The notes under the pieces were generated by a model, which saw only the letters and a program-made list of their open reading frames with translations, was not told where the DNA came from and searched no databases. A DNA stretch of 64,000 nucleotides from Gammaproteobacteria bacterium. Lineage in GTDB: Bacteria; Pseudomonadota; Gammaproteobacteria; Pseudomonadales; Azotimanducaceae. This document shows positions 16,782 to 23,743 of this stretch, piece by piece. The stretch's first letter is position 1. Each line of letters opens with the position of its first letter. Made by a program: the position numbers and the translations under genes. The stretch spans positions 6,358 to 70,357 of the forward strand of contig PAPD01000021.1 in the NCBI GenBank assembly GCA_002708765.1, in the 5' to 3' direction.

Positions 16782-17141
16782 TTAAGTGTCGCCCGTAAAT
16801 TTTAAGTGACTGCCACATTTATTTAAACAATCGGAACTACCAAAGCCGTTGGCCAATGTCTCGCCACTTGTTTTTTTGTTTAACTTGCATTCGCTAATCT
16901 CTGACCTTGCTACTTGGGTGATTCTGGCGTCTTTAACCTCAAGTAAATAATCGATGTGCCATCTAGGTTTCTTGTGTTTGGAGAGATGTCTCTCTATTCT
17001 TTTTTCCATATGTGCTTTTGCTGACCCGGTATAGATGTAGCCTCCTCTAGGAAATCTGAACAATCCCAACTTTCCAATCTGAACCTCTGAGTCCCGAGAT
17101 AATTTGATAAAAAGTTGGTAGGATTGCAGCCTCGGAAACAT
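16782..17141 (-). CDS. DUF123 / GIY-YIG-type nuclease (COG1833-like)
   Basis: A 119-aa protein of the DUF123 (COG1833) branch of the GIY-YIG nuclease superfamily. The diagnostic part is GGYIYTGSAKAHMEKRIERHL, where YIYTG replaces the GIY-YIG strand pair and Arg lies on the following helix, then KPRWHIDYLL with the conserved W-H-I-D-Y. The cysteine-containing tail (SSDCLNKCGSHLKF) is also seen in the group. In several archaea this domain is fused to endonuclease III. Here it is a separate gene, divergent from nth with 48 bases between the starts, so a shared promoter region and a joint DNA-repair role are plausible. Confidence 0.8.
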   Translation of the reverse strand: MFPRLQSYQLFIKLSRDSEVQIGKLGLFRFPRGGYIYTGSAKAHMEKRIERHLSKHKKPRWHIDYLLEVKDARITQVARSEISECKLNKKTSGETLANGFGSSDCLNKCGSHLKFTGDT

Positions 17142-17189
17142 TTTTTAAACCGGTTTTTTGCGTCTCTTATACTTCTAGTAAAATACTAA

Positions 17190-17843
17190 ATGAAAAAAAA
17201 AGAACGAGCAGGTTTTGTATTAGAGTACTTGAACGAGATATATCCCGATACTCCAATACCATTAAATCACAGAAATCATTACGAGCTACTAATTGCTGTC
17301 TTGCTCAGCGCGCAATGCACCGATGAACGAGTAAATAAAGTTACACCGGTTCTCTTTTCGAAGGCTGGGACCCCTCGAAAGATGATTGGCCTGGAGCTTG
17401 ACACCATCTGCCAAATAATTCGGCCATGTGGTCTGGCTCCAAAAAAATCCAGAGCTATCTCGGATTTGTCACGAATTCTGATTGAAAAATACCATGCGGA
17501 GGTGCCCGAGAGTTTCGAAGCCCTGGAAGCACTACCCGGTGTTGGTCATAAGACGGCTAGCGTAGTTATGTCCCAGGGGTTCGGGTACCCTGCTTTCCCT
17601 GTTGACACACATATTCACCGCCTTGCTCAAAGATGGGGACTATCCAGTGGAAAAAATGTGGTTCAGACTGAAAAAGATCTGAAAAAACTATTCCCGGAAA
17701 AATCGTGGAATAAATTACATTTGCAGATTATTTTTTATGGCAGGGAATTTTGTACGGCTAGAGGTTGCGATGGGAGGCAATGTATTATCTGCAGGACCTG
17801 TTACCCTAGAAGAAGAGCTCCAAAAAAAACAAAAAAGGCCTAG
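17190..17843 (+). CDS. nth: Endonuclease III
   Basis: DNA glycosylase/AP lyase that removes oxidised pyrimidines in base-excision repair. It has the helix-hairpin-helix motif LPGVGHKTA with the catalytic Lys, and FPVDTHIHRLAQRWGL with the catalytic Asp. The C-terminal iron-sulfur ligands are unusual: in CTARGCDGRQCIICRTC the first, third and fourth canonical positions of C-x6-C-x2-C-x5-C match, but the second is Gly, with extra Cys two residues before it and inside the last gap. A basic tail (RRRAPKKTKKA) follows. At 217 aa it is normal length. It is divergent from the DUF123 nuclease gene. Confidence 0.95.
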   Translation: MKKKERAGFVLEYLNEIYPDTPIPLNHRNHYELLIAVLLSAQCTDERVNKVTPVLFSKAGTPRKMIGLELDTICQIIRPCGLAPKKSRAISDLSRILIEKYHAEVPESFEALEALPGVGHKTASVVMSQGFGYPAFPVDTHIHRLAQRWGLSSGKNVVQTEKDLKKLFPEKSWNKLHLQIIFYGREFCTARGCDGRQCIICRTCYPRRRAPKKTKKA

Positions 17844-17923
17844 CCATTGGACCTAAAAAAATATCAGATGGTAGCGGAGAGAAAAATAATTCTAAATTCA
17901 TTCAGAGAAAAGGAATATTAACA

Positions 17924-18328
17924 ATGGATGATTCTTTGTATACAGGGCTTACTACTGGAGTAGCTTTGCTGGTCTATTATTTTACACTGACAAAGTCTGC
18001 CCTGGCTCGCGGGAAACATGGAGTTGAAGCTCCTTCGCATGATGGGCCGGAGGAATATATGAGATATGTTCGTGTCCATCAGAATACTCTTGAGCACATA
18101 GTGATTTTCATTCCTGCTTTGTGGCTTTTCGCGTATTCGGTTGATTTTTTCTGGGCCGCTGCGATTGGTCTGGTATGGCCGGTGGGAAGGTTGTTTTATG
18201 CCTTTGGCTATTATGAAGCTGCTGATAAAAGAATGCCGGGATTTATTCTCAGCATGTTGCCCCTTTATGTCCTTGTTCTCGGCGGAATCATTGGATGTGT
18301 ATGGGACTTAACTATGCTGGAAGTATAA
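17924..18328 (+). CDS. MAPEG-family membrane protein
   Basis: Second MAPEG protein in the window (134 aa). After a first helix come VEAPSHDGPEEYMRYVRVHQNTLEHIVIFIP, which contains the family's N-T-x-E-x-x-x-(I/F)-P signature, then helices around LWLFAYSVDFFWAAAIGL and LSMLPLYVLVLGGIIG, with GRLFYAFGYY between them. Members with this pattern are microsomal glutathione-transferase-like. A ribosome-binding site AAAAGGAAT lies upstream of the ATG. It differs from the copy at 15340 in loop sequence, so the two are not a recent duplication. The membrane-tethered ABM gene follows. Confidence 0.85.
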   Translation: MDDSLYTGLTTGVALLVYYFTLTKSALARGKHGVEAPSHDGPEEYMRYVRVHQNTLEHIVIFIPALWLFAYSVDFFWAAAIGLVWPVGRLFYAFGYYEAADKRMPGFILSMLPLYVLVLGGIIGCVWDLTMLEV

Positions 18329-18381
18329 AAAAACTAAAAGTTGGAAAAAAAAAGGTTGAAAATATTCTTAAGGAACCTGAC

Positions 18382-18885
18382 ATGAAGGACAAGTTAATTC
18401 ATTTGTTGTGCACAACGCTTTTAGTTCTTTTCTTTGGTGTGGCTTTTAGTGTTATCAGCGACCATTTTGGCAAAGGTGCTGCAGCTAAAGATGGCTGGCT
18501 CACATTGCTTATTTTAGCAATCTTGAATTTATTTAACTTCAATTATTGGAAAGAATATTTTTCGAGCTCATCTTCACCAGTTGGACAAAACAGCTTGTCA
18601 ATTCTGGTCCTGGCAGAGTTCTCTCCTTCATCCCAGAAGATGGCTCGGGTGCTCGAATTTTTTGAAAAACTTCTACCGGAAACCAGGCAGTACAGCGGTT
18701 GTAGGGGTGTCGAGGTCCTTACGGAATCTGAAACAGGCAGGATTATCCTTGTGGAATACTGGGAGACAAAAGAAAAATTCATTGCCTATAAGGATTGGAG
18801 AACAGAAACGGGGGTCTTTGACGAATTGTTAGCTATGCTTGATTCGGAGCCAGTTTTCAGGTTTTGCGATCATACCCGAATCTGA
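18382..18885 (+). CDS. Membrane-tethered ABM (antibiotic biosynthesis monooxygenase-like) domain protein
   Basis: About 167 aa. Two hydrophobic segments (LLCTTLLVLFFGVAFSVIS and DGWLTLLILAILNLFNF) precede a soluble ABM/dimeric alpha-beta barrel domain: SILVLAEFSPSSQ, GCRGVEVLTESE, RIILVEYWETKEKF, AYKDWRTETG. ABM domains include small cofactor-free monooxygenases and haem-degrading enzymes, and the role here is unknown. The track start at 18295 overlaps the MAPEG gene. I moved it to ATG 18382, which has AAGGAA just upstream and begins right before the first helix. The combination of two helices with an ABM domain is notable. Confidence 0.7.
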   Translation: MKDKLIHLLCTTLLVLFFGVAFSVISDHFGKGAAAKDGWLTLLILAILNLFNFNYWKEYFSSSSSPVGQNSLSILVLAEFSPSSQKMARVLEFFEKLLPETRQYSGCRGVEVLTESETGRIILVEYWETKEKFIAYKDWRTETGVFDELLAMLDSEPVFRFCDHTRI

Positions 18886-18936
18886 ATCCATGAATTTCAT
18901 CCAGAATACCCGACGGCTAATCCGGGGGCAGGCAAT

Positions 18937-19944
18937 ATGCTGAAGTGGTTAGGGATTTTTGTGTCGACAGGTCTTTCTTTATTTCTTGTTACGGGGATTT
19001 ATTTTGATCAGTCTCGAGAAGTCATAGAGTCAAGACATTCGGTTCCAGAATCCCGTTTCTTTGAAGGGAGTGATGGTTCTCGAATCCACTTCCTTGATCA
19101 GGGAAATAGGGAACATCCCGCGATAATTTTCTTACACGGATTTAATGGTTCAGTGTTTAATTTCGATCGACTGGTCCCGCTTTTATCAGCGAATTTCAGA
19201 TTGATCAGTATTGATCTACCCGGGTTTGGATTGACTGGTGCGGTGTCTTCTGGCGAATACTCAAATGAAGTTTTTATGAGTACTGTTAGTCACGTTGCAG
19301 ACTACCTGGGAATAGATGAATTCTCTGTTGCCGGAAATTCAATGGGAGGTGGAGTAGCCTGGAAGTATGCGCTGAAATATCCTGAGAGAATAGATTCTCT
19401 AATTTTAATTGCTTCGACAGGCACGGGCAAACGTTACGATAATGCTTCTGTTTCGGCAAAGTCGAGCAGTTCGCCGATTGCCTGGAAGCTTATACCGGTT
19501 GGATTTTTGAAGGATTTCCTTGCCTTATACACTCCCAGATTTTTTGCTACTCAGGGACTAAAAACGGTTTTTTATAACCAGGACCTTGCAACCGGGAAGC
19601 TAGCTAGTCAGTACCATGAATTGGTTTTAATGGAAGGTTCAAGAGAAGCTATATTGTCGATGTTTTCAGCCCAAAGATTCAAAGATCTGAGCCGCAGCAC
19701 CAGTCCAGAAGTTCTCAGTCGAATCGATGTCCCCACTCTGGTTATTCATGGGAAAGAAGACAGGATAATTAACTATAAATCGTCAGAGATCTTTAAGGAT
19801 CACATACCTATAGTTGTTACAAAAATTTACCCTGAAACCGGACATTTGCCGATGTATGAAGTGCCAGAGAGGGTAGCTAAAGACATCACTGATTTTTTCA
19901 GTGAGCACCTTCCTCATCGCTCAGTCCTGCTGAACAAAGACTGA
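18937..19944 (+). CDS. Alpha/beta hydrolase, membrane-anchored
   Basis: A 335-aa alpha/beta-fold hydrolase with an N-terminal hydrophobic anchor or signal (LGIFVSTGLSLFLVTGIYF). Core motifs are FLHGFNGS (oxyanion region), IDLPGFG, the nucleophile elbow GNSMGGG, HGKEDRII supplying the acid, and a late TGHLP with the catalytic His. The pattern resembles esterases and C-C bond hydrolases of the meta-cleavage type, but the substrate cannot be read. It is followed within eight bases by a broken PepSY gene. Confidence 0.85.
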   Translation: MLKWLGIFVSTGLSLFLVTGIYFDQSREVIESRHSVPESRFFEGSDGSRIHFLDQGNREHPAIIFLHGFNGSVFNFDRLVPLLSANFRLISIDLPGFGLTGAVSSGEYSNEVFMSTVSHVADYLGIDEFSVAGNSMGGGVAWKYALKYPERIDSLILIASTGTGKRYDNASVSAKSSSSPIAWKLIPVGFLKDFLALYTPRFFATQGLKTVFYNQDLATGKLASQYHELVLMEGSREAILSMFSAQRFKDLSRSTSPEVLSRIDVPTLVIHGKEDRIINYKSSEIFKDHIPIVVTKIYPETGHLPMYEVPERVAKDITDFFSEHLPHRSVLLNKD

Positions 19945-19951
19945 AATACTA

Positions 19952-20634
19952 ATGAGATCCCTGCTGAGAAAGACACATAAGTATCTGGGTTTTTTTATTT
20001 CTCTTCAGCTTCTGTTATGGACGATCTCCGGAATTTTTTTCTTTTAACCAGATTGAAGCGGTTCGCGGAGAACAATATTGAAAGACCCTGTCTTACTCCC
20101 TAGACCTTGGAAAGTTTGATTTCAAATCAGATAACTTAAGGAATGTATGATGGGTAAAAAGAATTGATCAGGACGTTATAATTATGTCCTCTGACTCGGG
20201 GGTCGAGTATAGGAATATGAAAGGTGAGAATGTTTCCAAAAATTTCTTTTGCCGAAGCCCGACACATCGTAACCGCTTTAACGACACTGATTCCTCAGAA
20301 GGTTGAAGAGATTGTTAATATGGAGAAACGGTCTGAGTACAGAGGCCGATCCTTGCCACTCTATAAGGTCACCACAATTAGCGAAGATGAAACAATATTG
20401 AATGTCTATTTAAATCCTTTTTCTGGAGAAATAGCCGCCATTAGATCTTCCTGGTGGAGGATCTGGGATCTGATGGGGGGTTTTCATATTATGGATTGGG
20501 AAAAAAGAGATGATTTCAATAACCTTCTTTTGAAGATTTTTTCAGTACTAGCGCTTATTACTGCTTCTTCGGGGTTATTATTGTTTTTTAGATTCGATTT
20601 AAAAAAAGAGCCTAGAAATTTTAGGCCCCAGTGA
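19952..20634 (+). pseudogene. PepSY-type membrane protein, broken by stops and frameshifts
   Basis: The ATG at 19952 begins MRSLLRKTHKYLG followed by a helix and LLWTISGIFFF, the typical start of PepSY-associated membrane proteins, then stops at a TAA after a T-run. In the next frame QIEAVRGEQY continues the family sequence (usual IE-x-VRGE), interrupted by TGA, then by another TGA further on. A last shift near the A-run at 20238 returns to an open frame (ISFAEARHIV ... GLLLFFRFDL) with the PepSY-like part, the GGFHIMDW segment and the final helix. At least two frameshifts and two extra stops make it a pseudogene. The open 136-codon 3' part is not a complete gene. Confidence 0.75.
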
Positions 20635-20677
20635 GTTTTAATATATTTTACACACTTTATGTTTGGAGTGATTGATT

Positions 20678-21469
20678 ATGTTCGTCTTAAAAATTAGCCG
20701 TGTTTTACTGATCCTACTGTATATGCCATCATTTTATGCTTATTCGAATGACTTGAGCGGCGCTAACTATATAAAAATAGATTCCAGAACTGCCTCAAAC
20801 GTTTTGAGAGATAGCTACCGAAATCCAGCCGAAACACTCTCTTTTTTTCGGCTAAGTTCGGATATGACTGTAATCGAACTCTCCCCGGGCGGCGGTTGGT
20901 ATACTGAGATTCTGGCTCCTTATCTAAAGGGAACAGGTAAGTTGATAGCAGTTCATTTCAATCCTGAATCAGGAAACTACCGCAAGCGGAGCCGGCAAAA
21001 GTTTGAAGAAAAGATTCAGTCATCTGATGTCTATGAAGAAATTACTGTCTTAAATCTTGATGCGATTGCTTATTCTCCACCAGGATCTGTAGACGCAGTG
21101 CTAACCTTTCGGAATTTACACAACTGGATCGGCCCTCAGATAGAGAGTATCTTCTCAAACGCTTATAAGTCCCTTAGATCAGGCGGGCTTTTAGGCGTTG
21201 TAGAACATAGAGCCAACCCTGGCACTAGTCTTGAGGAAATGAAAAAAAGTGGTTATGTAACTGAAGAATGGGCCATCGAGGAAGCTCAAAAACAGGGCTT
21301 TGTTTTAGTCGAAAGATCAGAGATAAATGCTAATCCCAATGATACCAAAGATCATCCTAGAGGAGTCTGGACGTTACCTCCTTCTCTGGTCCTGAAAGAG
21401 TTGGATAGAGAAAAATATAAAGCGATTGGAGAAAGTGATCGTATGACGCTGCTTTTTAAGAAACCCTAG
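20678..21469 (+). CDS. Exported SAM-dependent methyltransferase-like protein
   Basis: About 263 aa with an N-terminal hydrophobic signal (VLKISRVLLILLYMPSFYAYS), then a class I methyltransferase fold: VIELSPGGGWYTEILAPYL is motif I, and VDAVLTFRNLHNW the later strand. This is the COG4798-type group of predicted methyltransferases carrying signal peptides. A periplasmic methyltransferase is puzzling because SAM is cytosolic, so its role is open. GGAG lies nine bases before the ATG at 20678, which I prefer to the track's TTG at 20672. The propeller gene starts six bases after its stop, suggesting an operon. Confidence 0.75.
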   Translation: MFVLKISRVLLILLYMPSFYAYSNDLSGANYIKIDSRTASNVLRDSYRNPAETLSFFRLSSDMTVIELSPGGGWYTEILAPYLKGTGKLIAVHFNPESGNYRKRSRQKFEEKIQSSDVYEEITVLNLDAIAYSPPGSVDAVLTFRNLHNWIGPQIESIFSNAYKSLRSGGLLGVVEHRANPGTSLEEMKKSGYVTEEWAIEEAQKQGFVLVERSEINANPNDTKDHPRGVWTLPPSLVLKELDREKYKAIGESDRMTLLFKKP

Positions 21470-21475
21470 TTCTTA

Positions 21476-22816
21476 ATGCTTGAAACCGAGCTAGATAGAA
21501 AGGTTGCGCCTTCAGGATATTTCCCATCCCGATGGCCCGTCGAATGCGGAGGTAACCGCCGACAAAAATCAGAGTCGGGTGGAATTTTTGCAAAAAAAGG
21601 AAGCCCTCGGGTAACGACTATTCGTAATGGAAGATGGAATGTGATGACGATTCATCGCGCGGAACGAGAAATCTATCTTGGAGGAACTATGCCTGCTTTT
21701 TCTGGGCCTCCCCCATTTGGCTGGTTACAAAAAATTGATCCGGTTTCTCTGAATGTCCTAGCGGAATCTCCAGAACTGCCTTGTGGTGAGCATGTTTGGT
21801 GCGGTGCAATCGCAGCTCATGCCAATGGACAGATAATCATGGTGAATGGGAACTATCTTCATAGCCTTTCTTCAGATTGCCAGATAGTAAAAGAGGCGAG
21901 ACTCCCGGTTAATCAAGCTCATAATGGATTGCTTGTTTTGTCGGATGGAACCATTGTAACAAAAGATTTGCGACTGGAGAATCAGGGTTGTTCTACAATA
22001 ACCAGAATCGATCCCGAGAATTTGGAATTAGTTCATGAGCCTTTTGTTTTGCCTGAAGGTTCGATGGGAAGAATAGCGAGTGACAAAACCCCCGAAGGAG
22101 AGTTTATTTACGTTCCAGGAATCGAGAAGATTTGGAGGATAAGGGTATCTGATACAAACATGAAGCTGGATGAGACATGGTCTCCTTTTTACCGGAGAAT
22201 CAATGGAGATCAAGGTTTGGCGTGGGATGGGTGTGTCTCAGATGGATATCTCTGGATAATGGATAATGGAGATATAGACTCGCTCAGAGCAATCTATGGG
22301 AGTCACCCAAATGGCCGATTTGAAAGAACCGACCAAGCAAATTTTTCTCGTTTAAGTTGGCAAAGACCTACACCTTGGAAAGGCCATCAGCGGCTGTTAC
22401 GGTTTTCCCTTTTGGATGGTTCTGTCGAAGCGATATCACCTTTCTGTTCATCTGGCGGAGGAATAATAGCTCCCCCAGTTAACGTTCCCGAACATAATAT
22501 GTGTTTGGCATGGGATAGCATTAATGGAGGGCTTGTAGGAATTTCAACCGAAAAAGAAGAGCTGAGCTTATCCTGGTCTCTTGAAGTTAGACCGTCAATG
22601 CAGCCTGTTGTGTTTCCGGAGTCCGGTGAGCTAGTAATTAATCACTATGAGAAAGGAGACGATCAGTTAATTGTCGTTGATATATTGACCGGGGAATTAC
22701 TTAGCAAAGTTAGTCTTGATTCACCTTTGGCTAACGGTATGTTTTTATCTCCAGGATTCGATCGGGATATTTACTATTGTTCTACGCTAACTTTTGCTCG
22801 AGTTAAATGGGGGTGA
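21476..22816 (+). CDS. Beta-propeller-like protein of unknown function
   Basis: A 446-aa protein without a signal peptide. It shows repeated segments typical of propeller blades, each with a hydrophobic strand, a turn and an Asp/Gly: KIDPVSLNVLAES, RIDPENLELVHEP, DKTPEGEFIYVPGIEKIWRI, LAWDGCVSDGYLWIMDNGD, LAWDSINGGLVGI, VVDILTGELLSKVS. This recalls SMP-30/YncE/PQQ-type propellers but no specific family is recognised. The cysteines around GEHVWCGAIAAH are striking. It begins six bases after the exported methyltransferase and probably shares its transcript. Confidence 0.6.
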   Translation: MLETELDRKVAPSGYFPSRWPVECGGNRRQKSESGGIFAKKGSPRVTTIRNGRWNVMTIHRAEREIYLGGTMPAFSGPPPFGWLQKIDPVSLNVLAESPELPCGEHVWCGAIAAHANGQIIMVNGNYLHSLSSDCQIVKEARLPVNQAHNGLLVLSDGTIVTKDLRLENQGCSTITRIDPENLELVHEPFVLPEGSMGRIASDKTPEGEFIYVPGIEKIWRIRVSDTNMKLDETWSPFYRRINGDQGLAWDGCVSDGYLWIMDNGDIDSLRAIYGSHPNGRFERTDQANFSRLSWQRPTPWKGHQRLLRFSLLDGSVEAISPFCSSGGGIIAPPVNVPEHNMCLAWDSINGGLVGISTEKEELSLSWSLEVRPSMQPVVFPESGELVINHYEKGDDQLIVVDILTGELLSKVSLDSPLANGMFLSPGFDRDIYYCSTLTFARVKWG

Positions 22817-22841
22817 ATGACTCTCATTTTTGATTATCGAG

Positions 22842-23642
22842 TCATCCATATTTGGTAATCAGATCTACGGCCCAAGAGATAATATTTGGATTCTTTTCGG
22901 CATTCAGGATATATTCTTGTCCTTGCCCTCTGCATTCAACTGAACATTGGGTTTCGTCTTCCCATTGCAGTCTGTTAAGAAAAAGATTTTTGGTTCCACC
23001 AAAGTATTTTTTAGGAAAATTCCATTTTGATCTCGGTTGATTTTTTCTTGTAAGAATCAAACTTGGATGAGATTTTTTGAATAGTCCGTAACCGGCTAAT
23101 TTTGTGACCCGGTTCGAGACCTTGAGTCGATCGTTTCCAATATAAAGCGCATTGTTGGGAAAGGGCGATGACTGACCGAATCCATGAGGATGTAAAATCT
23201 TTCTTTTGTTCAGATAATTCTTAATATCAGAGTATCTTTCTAATACTTCTTTTATCTGGAGCCATCCGAATAGATGATGAAGTTCTGGGCCCACTGTGGA
23301 AAAGTGTTTGAACCAGCCAAAAAAAAGAAACAGGTCTCCCTTCCCCACGCCTTTTTTTCTGAGTTCCGACTGGGAAGAGTTGGCTTGTCCGAATAATCCG
23401 AATCCTTTGCGCAAGTCCGGATCTAAGTGACAGTAATCATTAACCGTCACTGATCTGACGGATGCTTCTCTTAATGCCTGGTCCGCACTTATTCCATCTA
23501 TTTTTACTTCTCGATATTTGTGGGGGGAAGGGTTTTTTGAAGGAATTGGAATGGAGAAAAGTCGTTTGTCCTTGAAAATAGGTGAGGCACTTTTCCCTGA
23601 GCTTGAATCCAACCCCTTTCTGCTTAGGATTATTCTTTTCAT
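22842..23642 (-). CDS. Nmad3-like protein (nucleotide modification associated domain 3)
   Basis: A 266-aa cytoplasmic protein whose start, KRIILSRKGLDSSSGKSASPI, and then RLFSIPIPS, match my memory of the Nmad3 domain, predicted from phage and bacterial DNA-modification loci. Other recognisable parts are YCHLDPDLR, GDLFLFFGWF, HHLFGWLQI and HPHGFG. The conserved Arg/Lys/Asp/Ser and His residues suggest an enzyme, possibly acting on nucleotides, but no activity is established to my knowledge. No phage gene or DNA-base hypermodification enzyme is visible nearby. It is divergent from uvrD and convergent with the propeller gene. The assignment needs a profile search. Confidence 0.6.
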   Translation of the reverse strand: MKRIILSRKGLDSSSGKSASPIFKDKRLFSIPIPSKNPSPHKYREVKIDGISADQALREASVRSVTVNDYCHLDPDLRKGFGLFGQANSSQSELRKKGVGKGDLFLFFGWFKHFSTVGPELHHLFGWLQIKEVLERYSDIKNYLNKRKILHPHGFGQSSPFPNNALYIGNDRLKVSNRVTKLAGYGLFKKSHPSLILTRKNQPRSKWNFPKKYFGGTKNLFLNRLQWEDETQCSVECRGQGQEYILNAEKNPNIISWAVDLITKYG

Positions 23643-23743
23643 ATTCTGAATTATTTCATGTCTTCTCTACAATAAATACATTTCGTAAGGAAGAGAAAAA
23701 AACTTGTTACAACGCTGTCAAAAAAAATGTTAAATAGATCTCT

